Counted from the stretch's first letter, positions 1 through 10,089 are shown. The stretch: 64,000 nt of DNA from Enoplosus armatus (GCF_043641665.1 NC_092184.1:1476501-1540500), one strand, 5' to 3'. Notes: generated by a model from the letters alone, not told the origin. Numbers and translations: made by a program.

Positions 1-15
1 CTTCTGGTTTAGTCA

Positions 16-21
16 TTTATT
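16..21 (-). promoter_or_regulatory. Polyadenylation signal AATAAA
   Basis: TTTATT on the plus strand reads AATAAA on the minus strand, about 105 bases past the TGA of the terminal exon at 125-264. The spacing suits a short 3' UTR. Confidence 0.5.
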
Positions 22-124
22 TTGCACAGGTAGAAACAAACCAATAAGTACAATTGAGTAAAGACTACCAATGAAGATAGACCACAAAAATATTCTATAT
101 ATATGTTCACTCTTCAGAATCAGT

Positions 125-264
125 TCAATATGTGTAGCTCTGTCCCGCGTCAGGCTCTGCCTTCTTGGAAGGTCTCAGCCTATGAGGACGCGTCCTTTTT
201 TTAGAGGACTGAAGGCTGGCGGCCTGAACCTGATCCTCCTCCACAACATCTACCGAGGATTCAC
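125..264 (-). CDS. Terminal coding exon of an unidentified minus-strand gene (partial)
   Basis: On the minus strand an open frame enters at a candidate splice acceptor (CAG just before 264), with two bases completing a split codon. It runs 45 residues to a TGA at 127-125. The peptide starts ESSVDVVEED, has a basic stretch (SSKKRTRPHRLRPSKK) and ends GQSYTY. An in-frame stop lies just upstream of the acceptor, so this must be a separate exon. About 105 bases downstream of the stop is an AATAAA signal (21-16), as expected for a last exon. The composition (acidic, then highly basic, low complexity) suggests a disordered C-terminal tail. I do not recognise the protein. The rest of the gene should lie at higher coordinates, but I could not find an upstream exon with a matching phase. 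The polypyrimidine tract before the acceptor is weak, so the exon start is uncertain. Confidence 0.5.
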
Positions 265-1660
265 CTGCACATCACCAGGTTGCGCTCCTCGTCTCACAGA
301 GACCAAACCAGTGGTGCATTCAGGTGCATCAGGAAGTTGCACTTAAAAAAAAAAAAAAAACAATGTCGTGAACTTGAACACGTTGCCATTCACTCCTCGC
401 AGGCACGCTCTCTCATAATTATCGTGCTGCTGCTCCAAAGACTTTCTGTCAAGACTCATATCATCTCATATCGGTCTGTTTTGACCCTTAGATGTCTTAA
501 CTTCATTCACTTGTCTCTCCTGATTAAACTGGTATATGGTGCCCTAGGTTTTATTTCATATATCAATATCATCTCCATCCATTCATCAATCAGTGTAGTT
601 GAAACCGGGATTCCATTGTTTTTACATCTAACATACACCTTTACATAGATTAATCCCCTTCATCTAATGTCTTTACCAGTGTGGACATTTTTCTTTACCA
701 TTTTCTTTTTCTTTTCTTTTTTTTTTGACTTTATGAGTTGACTGAAGAGCTGACTGATGCTGGGAACTGCAGCCTGTTGCACCAGTTACATGTACGTTCA
801 AATGTAGCTTAGTTTGTATGTGGTGTGGCACACAGGTATGCTGTAAAACTCAGTAAAACCAGAACTTACCCAAGCAGGTGTAAGTCATTTCTTATTCATG
901 AATTTAAAGAAATGGTTAGAAAGACGAGAGAGACTAATGGTAAGAGTGGGAGGAAAAGTTTCTTAATATTTATGATCTGCCGCCATTGTATTGTCCATGA
1001 CAGACTACATCGTTTTACATTTATAATAACACTGACATACACTGTCTGGATTGCGCTGTACAGCTACCATTGTTTGACTGCTGACACCACTTTAACTGTT
1101 TAGGTGTTGACTTGAGCAGAATTGCTAAGATTTAAGCTGAGGTTTTGTTATGTTAATGTGGTTGTTATTTATGACCATATTTATGTGTGGTACAGGCATA
1201 TTCATCTTAGTAAAAAAAAAAAAAAAAAAAGTATCCCAGAGCAAATTGCATCCCAGAGCAAATGGTAAAATTATCATTGAATTTAACTAATATTATTTTT
1301 TTCCACAATATTTTTGTTAATTTTATCTCTTAACGGTGTCTTTCGTAATCGTAATTGTGCGTAATTGGCGACACACGTCAAATGTCACGTTGTACCCTAT
1401 GTTAACTAGTTCACACATAATAGCTTTGGGGCTGCCATCAGGGCCTGTACAAAAGGCCGGAGTCTTGAGAACACTGAGCATACTCTCAGTCCTACTCACG
1501 ACAGCAACTGAAATCAGCATACTGATTAAAAAAAAAGAAGAAAAAAAAAGAAAAACACAACTATGAAATATGTATCTTTTATAGAAGTCACCAAGATCAT
1601 GATAAATAATTGAATGTGCTTTTCTTGAACATCATTCGTACGTGTTGCTTTGACTAAATA
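265..1660. other. Non-coding stretch downstream of gal3st2-like gene
   Basis: AT-rich sequence with A-runs (about 344-360 and 1211-1230). A minus-strand open stretch at 1323-1520 (65 residues) is too short and isolated to call. No gene is recognised, although an upstream exon of the gene ending at 125 could be hidden here. Confidence 0.4.
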
Positions 1661-1664
1661 TTGC

Positions 1665-1670
1665 TTTATT
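1665..1670 (-). promoter_or_regulatory. Candidate polyadenylation signal of gal3st2-like gene
   Basis: TTTATT on the plus strand gives AATAAA on the minus strand about 840 bases past the stop codon at 2509. It is plausible as the 3' UTR end but not the only option. Confidence 0.3.
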
Positions 1671-1959
1671 TTCATTACATAGGTAAAGTGAGGCTCTCAA
1701 AACATAAATTAAATGCAGTCATCATTTGGTATTCTAATAATGAGAACACGACAGCACCTCCCTGAAAGAAAGGAAGATTGCTCTCCTGACCGTTTCCCCC
1801 TGCTTCCACTCTTTATGCCGGGTTAACCCTAACCCCAATGCAAAACAAACCTATAGCGACTATAATGATGCTTACCCTGACCTTGACCATGAGAGCTGAA
1901 TCAGCGCCTCTCCTCTGACTGTATCAAGAAAAGCTGCATATAATGTTTCATGAATGTGG

Positions 1960-2300
1960 GATTTACTGTTAATGCATCGGATGTAGCAGGAAGTGCCTAA
2001 TTAACTAGCAACTTGGTGCTGACGACGACAGGACAGTGCTTTCCCCTCCGACGTGGCGTGACATTAAATGAGCTAGTTCGTTCGTTTAATACTGGCGCGA
2101 TAGCGGATTCGGCGCGTTCCCCATCAGCAACAGCCATCGTGGTTGTTTGCGAAAATGCCTCAGCGGCGCTTAAACCCGCCCCACGTCAAATAAACAATTG
2201 TGATTGGCCCGACCTGAATCAGGCTGGATGGAAATCTGTCTCAGGATGAACCCTTTCAGTTTTAGGAAACTGGGACACCTTCGAACCGTTACATTTCAGC
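1960..2300. repeat. Possible MITE-like repeat in the gal3st2-like 3' region
   Basis: A CpG-richer block in AT-rich surroundings, containing CGCGATAGCGG and GATTGGCCCGACCTGAATC. The wording resembles short non-autonomous DNA elements common in fish. I could not define terminal inverted repeats, so family and limits are inference. Confidence 0.3.
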
Positions 2301-2508
2301 TTCACTACTGGCTGTAAGAGCAGTAAAACAACATGTTGTTTGTTCCATCTTTAACACTCTTTTGCGGGTTATAATGGAGACTACCTTCTCTAGGGGTCAC
2401 CAGCTGCTTTACTGCTTCACACGTTTTTCAGTTTTGTAATTAGAAAAACTGAGAATTAGACGGCTGCTTTCACATCTCGCAGTGTGAAGTATTAGTCACA
2501 GTTACCAC

Positions 2509-3507
2509 TCATGGCATATTTGTTTTGTTGTTAGCTTCCGTATGTGTTAACAGAGCACTTCTGGGGGCCCTTTGGTCCTTGAGATTTGAGAATTTGCGTC
2601 TTATGATCTGTCTGTGATGGGCTTCCCTCGTCAAGACTCTTCCCATCATACTGGTTCTGTTTGAGCGCTGACGCTGTGGAGCAACCAACCTAGTTGCTTG
2701 TCTATGCTTAGCAGCCAGCACGGGGAACTGCTGGGTGTACAGATGGTCTGTGTACTGCAGTTCTGGAGTTATAAGTCTCTGACATTTTGTTTTGGTTTGT
2801 CTGTCTAAATGTGGGTTCAGGTTATAGCCCTGAATGACAGCTGCTCCATACTGAAACGGCTTCAACCCAGCGTCTTTTATCTGGGACGGGTCGACTGCCC
2901 CGCCATCTTTCAGGCAGGTGTTCGCTAGCTTGGCTTGTAGAGCCCTTAACTGAGATACTTCCCTCTTCATCTGCTCTTTCCCAACCAGCCTATCCACTTT
3001 GTGCCAGAAGGTGGAGTTAAAGTGCAGGTAGATCCTCCAGTCCAAAGCATTCCACCTCTTGATTTTCTCTGCAGTGCTTGGTAAAAGGGGGTGACGAGTT
3101 TTTTCACTGCGGCTGTTGAGCTTAAAGGAGGCCACGTCTTCCAGGGACCAGCAGAGGGCATGCTTGAGTAAGATCATGGACTCAGCAAAGTATTCAGAAA
3201 TAAGAACAAGGTGGAAGTCACGTTCAATGGTTGCAATAGCAATACTGACTCTATCCTCCAAGTCTTCGGCATCAGCTGCAACATTGTTGTCAAAGCCAAA
3301 GTCGAAAGCCAGGATATTGTGAGCATAGTGGTTGTTGGTCAGTGATGAGTTGTAGTTTCTCCAGCTGTTGTCCAGGAATTCATTCAGGCTGTGAGTCTTG
3401 TGGAAGGCTGGGATGCTCTTGTAGTACATATAGATGGACTCCATCATGGTCACCGGATGCCTCAGGATGGAAAAGTAGAAGGTATCTTCAGGCATCACTT
3501 TTGCCAC
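2509..3507 (-). CDS. gal3st2: Galactose-3-O-sulfotransferase (Gal3ST2-like), coding exon 4
   Basis: Last coding exon, 332 residues plus TGA. It starts after a consensus acceptor (TATGTCCCAG) in phase 0, so exon 3 ending FRKSE joins VAKVMPEDTFYFS. Visible features are the 3'-phosphate-binding block of PAPS sulfotransferases (DTFYFSILRHPV...MES), then FDFGFDNN, LVLISEYFAESMILLK, NALDWRIYLHFNSTFW (with an N-glycosylation sequon), QGYNLNPHLD and CQRLITPELQYTDHLYTQQFP. These blocks match mammalian GAL3ST2 more closely than GAL3ST1 or GAL3ST3, notably FYFSILR and the YxxxLYxxQFP end. About 75 basic, low-complexity residues follow that the mammalian enzyme lacks. The family transfers sulfate from PAPS to the 3-OH of terminal galactose in the Golgi lumen. 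The exact paralogue name is inference. Confidence 0.92.
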   Translation of the reverse strand: MAKVMPEDTFYFSILRHPVTMMESIYMYYKSIPAFHKTHSLNEFLDNSWRNYNSSLTNNHYAHNILAFDFGFDNNVAADAEDLEDRVSIAIATIERDFHLVLISEYFAESMILLKHALCWSLEDVASFKLNSRSEKTRHPLLPSTAEKIKRWNALDWRIYLHFNSTFWHKVDRLVGKEQMKREVSQLRALQAKLANTCLKDGGAVDPSQIKDAGLKPFQYGAAVIQGYNLNPHLDRQTKTKCQRLITPELQYTDHLYTQQFPVLAAKHRQATRLVAPQRQRSNRTSMMGRVLTREAHHRQIIRRKFSNLKDQRAPRSALLTHTEANNKTNMP

Positions 3508-4064
3508 CTGGGACATAACGTAGAAAGTCATTTATTTTAGAGATGGCATGTTGAAACATTCAAGTTCTACTATCTACTTTACTACTGTCACTGAAATACA
3601 TTTAAAAAAATGAAATAAAATTGTATTTTCAAAGGTAAGAGAACTTAGATCTAACGAATCTCGTAAATCATCTTTTGACAAACGTTGGGGCCCAATGTGG
3701 GAAAATGCTCTCGCATTTAAGACTCAGTTGGGCAACTAAGTGGAGTCCATAAAGTTGGACCAGCCGTGTCATTTTTAAGTTATATTGATACCATAGTACA
3801 GTTGAGGCCATATATTTAAATACACCTGGGATAAAGTCATTCACGTTCAAGGTTTCACAACAACCATACATGCATAATACGTTACATACATAATAGCAAA
3901 GAAAGAAAGACATTTCTTGTATTTACTAGAACATTTTTTAGTGGGCCATCGATAATAGTCACACGGCAGCTATTTGACGATTTACACCTGGCGTGAGCAT
4001 CCTCTGTGGGTTATTATTGATGGCCGAGGGTGTTCAGTTCAGCCTGCAGGCGTTGAGTGTCAAC

Positions 4065-4175
4065 CGAGGGTGTCTCTGCCGTGCTATATACACCCAGGTG
4101 TAAATAGCCACATTGGCTATTTCACCCCAGGCGCAAATAGCATTGTTGGCTATTGACACCTGGGTGCTAATGGCA
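4065..4175. repeat. Short degenerate tandem repeat (about 35-40 bp unit)
   Basis: Three imperfect copies of a unit around CACCCAGGTGTAAATAGC followed by TTGGCTAT lie within the DNA that interrupts the Tc1 element. The core contains the palindrome-like CACCYAGGTG. Confidence 0.5.
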
Positions 4176-4356
4176 TCTGAAAAAGTTTAAATACACCAAG
4201 TTGACTATCTATTGAAACTGTATGGAAGATCCCAGAAATTGATGAAATTACTTTTGGGTGTCATAATTAGAAGCAAATTGGGAATGCACCTGTGTTTCAA
4301 TGGAGAGTGCAGCGGTATTGAATGGCCTACCCTTAAGAGTTTTTACACTTGATACC

Positions 4357-4915
4357 ATGGGAAAATGCAAGCAACTTAGCCAAGACCTCAAAAAAGGAAT
4401 TGTGGCCCTCCACAAGTCTGGTTCCTCCTTAGGAGCAATCTCCACATGACTTGACACATGACATTGTTGCCACCTGCAGCTCAGTCAGACGAGACAAAGT
4501 GCCACAATGATCTGCTTTAGGTGTGGAGGACAAAGGGCAAGACCTTCCATCCAAATAATAATGGCAGCATTATGTTGTTGGGTTGTTTTGATGGAAATGG
4601 GACTGGTGAAGTCTAGAAGGAGGATTATCTGCAAGTACTGTAGCAGAAATTGGGTAATTGGGTCTTCCAGCAGGAGTATATTGCCAAAGTTGTGACAAAA
4701 TGGCTCACAGACAACAAAGTAAAAGTATTGGAGTGGCCATCACAAAGCCCTCATCTGAATCCAATCGAGAATCCAGGCTTGTTTTAGTAAGGAGGCCCAC
4801 AAACCTGACTGAGTTACACCAATTCTGTCAAAAGTATTGTGAGAAGCTTGTGGAAGGATACCCTAAACGTCTGATTCAAGTGAACCAATTAAAAGGCAAC
4901 GTTAACAAATACTGA
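4357..4915 (+). pseudogene. Tc1-type transposase pseudogene
   Basis: ATG at 4357 opens MGKCKQLSQDLKKGIVALHK and GSSLGAIS, the N-terminal helix-turn-helix of fish Tc1 transposases. The frame then breaks. The C-terminal part is recognisable at about 4690-4915: [16 protein letters not shown] (partly in another frame, holding the last catalytic region), then ELHQFCQKYCEKLVEGYPKRL and a TGA at 4913. The centre, with most of the catalytic domain, is deleted or scrambled, so it cannot be active. Confidence 0.8.
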
Positions 4916-5100
4916 CTAAACTTTTGACCCACATAAAATCTGTTCCAGTAAATTAAAGCTGAAATAAATGTCTTTTCTTGGCTTGGCTTGAAATGATCTC
5001 GTATGGAAATAAAGTGACACCCTATTGACATGTTAACATTAAATATGTGGAGTAGTGAAAAATTTAGTTTCAATGTCTTTAGCCTAGGTGTATTTAAATA

Positions 5101-5690
5101 CTATAAAAGTACCCTGCCCCAATTAGCAACCCACATTTGCAGGTCCGTATGGAGCTTTTTGGCCTTCACTGACCCTAAATGCCAGGAAATCACTACCCAA
5201 AAGGGGTTCCACATAGACATGTTGCCAGGACTATCTGTAATCTGGCTAATCAGGTTCCATCTGTATCTCTACAATATTATTATTTTTTTGTTTGATATTA
5301 AATACCATTATGAAATATAAGTCAAGATGAAACGATAGCACCATGTTTATAGGTGATCGCCGAGCCAGCATGTACACTGGGGTCCCACATGGGTAAGTGA
5401 TGCATTGCCATTCAACTAAATGTGGGCCCATAAAAATGTAGTCCAGTTTTGTAGGTGGATACAAAAAAAGTCCAACTGTGTGGGCTCCAAATATAGCCCA
5501 TCTTAGTCCCATTAGCAACCCAAATGTACAGGCCCATATGGGCTCGCGTGGAGCCTCACCCAGGTTTGCCCAAATGGGGCCCAAATGATAGCCCATTATT
5601 AACCAATGTGTGAAATGTGTTATTCCGGACCCACACAGTATACTCGGTTCCACCTCACCCACATTTGGCCCTTGCAAGTTGCCCATCACA
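5101..5690. repeat. Palindrome-rich interspersed repeat (CCCATATGGGC type), two partial copies
   Basis: TTAGCAACCCAMATKTRCAGG then CCCATATGGGCT occurs at about 5511-5545, and a diverged copy (TTAGCAACCCACATTTGCAGG, CCGTATGGAGCT) at about 5122-5155. GGGCCCA/CCCATATGGG-like words recur throughout. The long minus-strand open frame across this block is a by-product of composition, not a gene. Confidence 0.5.
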
Positions 5691-5772
5691 GATGGAGTCG
5701 GCGTGGAAATGAAAACCGAGCTGAGTAAATTCACCTGCACAACTTGAATCGTTTTTCGGGGTTTAAGCTCAC

Positions 5773-6445
5773 CTCCGATTTTCGAAACCTCATGTGGTTG
5801 CACATGATGTGGAACTCGCTCACACTTCTGCTGCTGACACCCTCCACAAAATGTGAAGCAAAGACGAATGGGTAAAACAACTGGCTGTGTTTGTTCAGGG
5901 GAAGGGCAAAGGTCAAGTTTCTGCTTTCACCATAGCGATACAGGATGTTTAAGATGGTGCTGCTTGCTGTCTTGTGTGTCTTGAGGAAAAAAATGTGGGA
6001 CTTTGGGTGGCAGGTTGCTTTAGTACGGACACTGTTGATGTGAGCCTTTAAAACCCTGGATGGAGTGGCAATATTGGCGAGCCTTTTGCCCGTGTCTGCA
6101 GTTAAACCCTTCTTAGTACTGTGGAGGACCAAAGAACCTGGAAGTCTAAGGCTCTGCTTGTTTCCGTGTTTTGGTAGAAGTAGCTCTCCAAGTGGATCTT
6201 CTGTCGCCTCCATCTGAAAAGTCGTAGCAAGGTCGGCGGTTTTATCCTCATGCCTTGACGGAATATGATCTGCTGGCTTTCCGTATCCCTCATTCTGCTG
6301 ATGACGGTCTGCAGTTCTTTCTCTCTGCACGTCTGCCAGCGGTGACTCAGAACGGAGGCCTTCCCAGCCATTTTGCAGAGTAGGAAACAGGTGCTGTTTG
6401 TTGACAGTGAATCCCAGATGCGGGAGTCCTGTCAGCTTGTCATTC
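5773..6445 (-). CDS. gal3st2: Gal3ST2-like, coding exon 3 (stem and PAPS-binding loop)
   Basis: 224 complete codons between an acceptor (TTCTTCCAG before 6445) and a donor (CGGAG|GTGAGC at 5773). The first base completes the AGG split from exon 2. The first ~150 residues are a hydrophilic stem with no recognised domain, much longer than in mammalian GAL3ST2. The catalytic domain then begins with SHIFFLKTHKTASSTILN, the 5'-phosphosulfate-binding loop with its conserved lysine. It continues ILYRYGESRNLTFALP (sequon NLT), FVFASHFVEGV and FHIMCNHMRFRKSE, all family blocks. The exon follows exon 2 after a 457-bp intron. Confidence 0.9.
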
Positions 6446-6902
6446 CTGGAAGAAGTCAGAAACACAATCGTTATGATGTAATACAATGTACAGCACTGAA
6501 ACGTTGTACAACGCAGCCTCACAGAGTGTTCCAGTAATGAGGGTTGGAGAAGTCAGTAAATCAGTAAATGTCTTCCGTTCGTGACACACAGGTGCACACA
6601 AACACATGCAATACTTCCTGGGAATTGAGAGCAGACTTTGGCGAGAATTCCCAGGAAATATTGGGATCCCAATTCCCGGGCATGACACGACATGATATTC
6701 ACCTCCATTTCATTTTCTAGGAATTTCAGTCAGCGAACATGTGGGATACATTATCATGTGATTGCATGATACGTATAGCAGTGATGTTTGGCGTCAGGGC
6801 TCTGACTCTGCCACTCCCCACAAGGAAAGGAGTGGAGAGCGACAATACTAACTAATTCTCCCCCTCCCACATTGTGGTTACGGTTCGCCCCGAGAACTTT
6901 AC

Positions 6903-7007
6903 CTGGCCTGGCGGGCGACAAATGTCTGAATGGCAATGCAGACCACCAGCAGGACGAGTAATATCCACAGAGAGTGACGCCTGCTGCACAGCCCTCTCCT
7001 CACACAC
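6903..7007 (-). CDS. gal3st2: Gal3ST2-like, coding exon 2 (signal anchor)
   Basis: 105 bases in the frame fixed by exons 1 and 3. The translation has basic residues (CVRRGLCSRRH), then an ~18-residue hydrophobic segment (WILLVLLVVCIAIQTFVA), then RQAR. Positive residues followed by one membrane span near the N-terminus are the hallmark of a type II Golgi enzyme. The donor is GGCCAG|GTAAAG. The acceptor CCCCCTGCAG sits directly beside a ~45-bp (TG)n tract, which replaces the usual pyrimidine tract. The other frames of this block give no sensible protein, and only this one keeps both junction phases intact. Confidence 0.85.
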
Positions 7008-7016
7008 CTGCAGGGG

Positions 7017-7017
<1 letters not shown>

Positions 7018-7062
<45 letters not shown>
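7018..7062. repeat. (CA)n microsatellite abutting gal3st2-like exon 2
   Basis: About 22 CA units; (TG)n when read on the minus, coding strand. Only a 10-base CCCCCTGCAG separates it from the exon 2 start at 7007. Confidence 0.95.
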
Positions 7063-7064
<2 letters not shown>

Positions 7065-7487
7065 TTCAAAGCCTTCCTGGTATCAATTCTTGTATGTCGC
7101 TTTGGATGAAAGCGCCAGCTAAATAAATATAATGTGTATTCTTCTTAAATTAAAAATATGACTTGATATAGTTAATGTTGTCCTACTAAAACATTTTTAT
7201 TTTTTATGAATAATTACTATAATTATCTTGTCCACCCGCAGTTATAATCCAGAAACGGAATTAGTTCAGGTGATTTCTTTAAGCACGGTGCAATGAACAT
7301 CTCTCAACATTTCTTGCCTGAACTGGACCTCAAAATATTTTGGTATGAAAACCTTCGAATGGATGAGGAGAGTTTGACAGCGGCTGCAGATGTATCGTTA
7401 CCATGTGTGGAGTCTTGGTTCAGAGTGGAGCTAAAATGACAGCATGATAGAACTGTAACCTTTTTTTTGCCTTTTTTTTCTCGCAGG

Positions 7488-7637
7488 TCTTCCAGGGACT
7501 CCCGTTGCGCCGCCTCTGAGGGAACCGATTATATATCAAACTATGATGGAATCCAGACAGACTCAGAAAACCGCAGTCTCTATTCCGTGTCTACCCAACA
7601 AGTCGTCTCTTGGTCACCACACTTGGAAGGTCTGCTT
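7488..7637 (+). other. Exon-like stretch of unknown status, antisense within gal3st2-like intron 1
   Basis: A near-ideal acceptor (T-rich tract ending TCTCGCAG) precedes an open stretch on the plus strand including SSRDSRCAASEGTDY and SVSTQQVVSWSPHLEG. A weak possible donor (GGAAG|GTCTGC) follows. No partner exon or similarity is recognised. It could be a chance match. Confidence 0.15.
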
Positions 7638-7639
7638 CG

Positions 7640-9583
7640 AATACGCATTTGTCATTTGTTTATTTAGATTTGAGTTTCTTCTTTATTTCAGTACCATTCA
7701 ACCTTTAGTGTATATACATATATATTACATACATTATGTGTATATATATGTATTCAGTGGAAGCTCGTGAATTAAAGTGATTCAGTTGCTTGCAGCGTTT
7801 CTGTATTTGCAGCATTTTTTCTAAATGCTGCGTATGTGTCTACTTGTGTTTTCTTAAGTTGTAGTCTGTTGAAACACATTCAAATTGGTGTGTGTGGGGG
7901 GGGGGTGAAGCCACAGGTTTCCCCAGGCTACAGCAACATCTGGAGCCCTGCCCGCTCCTCCTCCAGGCCTCCCTCTGTAGCCCTCACAAACACGCATGAA
8001 CTTTTAACCTCTGTGCGTAAGTGTAAGAGGCAGCCCCAGGTAGGCAACTGTCTTTTTTTTTTTTTCGAGCATTCCAGGCAACCTGTCTGCCAGCAGTGGG
8101 GCTGGAGCTCAGTCAAACGCACAGCCAATGTGAGCGCAGATCAATGTGTCCCGCTCTACTCACTGTGGACTGACGCAGCTTTTAATCTGTCCCTGGACAG
8201 AGATACCGTCGCAGCCAGGTCACCCTGAGCAAAGAAATCGCATTTATGATCTAAACTAAACAACTGGGCTTCTAATATAAAGCCAGGGGGAGAATGTGAA
8301 ACCGTCAACTGGATTTGGAGCAGTTACAGGGACACAAAGACATTCACATCAGTAGAGCCACACCGAATCTAAAATAGGAGACGATATTCAAATATACCTG
8401 CCTCAAGTAACAGCACAAGCAAATGAAGGCCGGTTGCTGTTAAAGGCCTGATGAAAAACACTGAGGGAGGGTGGAAATTGACTGTACAAGTGATTGATAG
8501 AAATGAGTCGAGACCTAACGCTCGCTCTCTCCGTCTCCAATGGACTGGGCAAACTCAATCTGCCCGAAGAAGACACAGTCAAAAGCTTTCAAACAGCTCC
8601 CAAATGGACTTAATGAGATCGTTCTGTCGGCGTACGAAAACATCGTTGATGCAAGAGACCAGAAACTCGACAGCGGCAGCTCTTATAATTCATCCTGTGA
8701 GGCAATCCATCCGGTAGTTGTCGAGATTATTTCGGGCCTAAAACCGAAAATGTCAGCCTCGTGGCGGTACGAGGCATAATATCAGTGGGCTACCTCAGAG
8801 GGGCTCATCCTCTGGGGGCCGTGCACTAAAGTTCACGGCAATAAGTTCAATAGCTGGAAAAAGGAAGGAGGCGTGAGATGAATGTTCTGCGTTTGGCATG
8901 TTGCGAAAGCAAACTTTCGGGGTCAAGCCAGTAGCCCTTGTCTGCCCTTGGACTTGGACTCAAGGCAGCAACACCGACCCACATCTACACGACCTGAGAA
9001 TAATGTTACGCTTATCGGCTCCAACCAGCAGACTGTAATCTGATGCTGATAAGCTAACACTTCACACCGGCCGGAGCCTGATAGGATATCAGTGTCGACA
9101 ACCAAGGAGACGCCGATTTGGCCTTTTTTTTTTTTTCCCCGATTTGGGTGGTGCTGTTTACGTGACAGTTTCACGGCGGATTCGCGTGGTTTCAAGGCTT
9201 TTTCATTGATGTTCGACCAAGAAAGCTGAGAACACATCAGAGCATCTCAGCGGCCGCCTGGACTGACCGGGCCCATGCGCTCCACTCTCACACTAATTTA
9301 GTTCCACAGGAAAATTACCCTGATTCATTTAGTTGCGCTGGAATGTCTCTTGTCCGGGGGAGTACCACACTTTTTAAAAACCAAGAGAGTCGGGGTCAGT
9401 TTTCACACCGTAGCTCTCAGTCTGGGTTCATGTAGATCTTGACAGGTCCACAATTTTGGACCCAATCTGCATGAATACATGTTTCCAGAAAGAAAAAAAA
9501 ACAAAAAAACAACTGATCTGAAGTGGACTGGAGCTCAGTCAAACCCCAAACCCAGACCTGGATGATTCGACCAGCCTGACCCC

Positions 9584-9614
<31 letters not shown>

Positions 9615-9760
9615 ACACACACAGAGAGAGAAAACAATTTTGAATTGTTTGTTTGAATTTGTAGGAATCTAACGACCAGGGGAACAACTTCCGCACGGTG
9701 GACACTTCCATCAGCTGCTGATCCAGGATCCGATCCCAACTCCTCCAAACAAGTGTTCCA
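7640..9760. other. Remaining intron 1 of gal3st2-like gene
   Basis: No coding exon or recognisable element. It holds short homopolymers (T at 8051-8065 and 9123-9136) and AT-rich stretches near 7700-7760. The 8440-8780 part is CpG-containing and not obviously repetitive; I cannot assign it. Confidence 0.4.
9580..9630. repeat. Compound microsatellite C(n)-(AC)n-(AG)n
   Basis: A run of about 21 C, then 11 AC units, then four AG units. Confidence 0.95.
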
Positions 9761-9950
9761 TCCAACATGTTTTTTTTTTTTTTTTTTAAAGAGTTGGTGC
9801 TCGTTATACAGAGGTTCTCGGCGCGGACCGACAGCGGTCCCTCTGTGGACTCGGGCTGCGATCCGACAGCGTGGTCCACGGCGCGACATCTGACTCGGCG
9901 TCCGCGGCAAGCGGGTGCGGCAGAGCGGACAGAACGCGAGCGGGACTTAC

Positions 9951-10006
9951 GAGGTCGCGGAGCTCAGAGGCTGGTCTCTCATCCATCTCCTCGGTGGGGA
10001 CAGCAT
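9951..10006 (-). CDS. gal3st2: Gal3ST2-like, coding exon 1 (start codon, cytosolic tail)
   Basis: ATG at 10006-10004 opens MLSPPRRWMRDQPLSSATS, and a strong donor (GACCTC|GTAAGT) follows at 9951. The exon ends after two bases of a serine codon, and exon 2 starts with one, so the phase fits. The joined tail is short, basic and followed by the exon 2 membrane span, as expected of a type II protein. A second ATG (9983, MDERPASELRDL) is in a different frame that would make exon 2 lose its membrane segment, so I chose the first. Total CDS is 1833 bases, 610 residues, against about 398 in human GAL3ST2. Exon 1 is identified by signals and phase, not homology, so it is the least certain. Confidence 0.65.
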
Positions 10007-10089
10007 CTCCCCGGCAACAACAAAAAAAAAAAAAAAACCCCGGTAAACTCTCCCGCTCCGACGGTCTCCGCGGTCCCGGTCCTGTCTGC

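Larger units (their letters stand above)
3799..5100 (+). mobile_element. Degenerate Tc1-like transposon in gal3st2-like intron 3
   Basis: The left end begins CAGTTGAGGCC right after a TA at 3797-3798. The inverse of its TTTAAATACACCTGGG block recurs at about 5073-5100, giving facing inverted repeats. Between them lie transposase remnants in the plus direction. The element is interrupted by about 250 bp of unrelated sequence (3930-4190) and its right end is incomplete. It lies wholly within the intron between coding exons 4 and 3 of the sulfotransferase gene. Confidence 0.8.

Noticed and set aside
5246..5803. 185-residue minus-strand open frame
   Set aside because: It covers the CCCATATGGGC repeat and runs past the exon 3 donor in intron sequence. 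The composition reflects the repeat, and the overlap with exon 3 is in a different frame.
9804..9986. Alternative start MDERPASELRDL at 9983
   Set aside because: Its phase at the 9951 donor would put exon 2 in the frame that lacks the membrane span and cannot join exon 3 properly.
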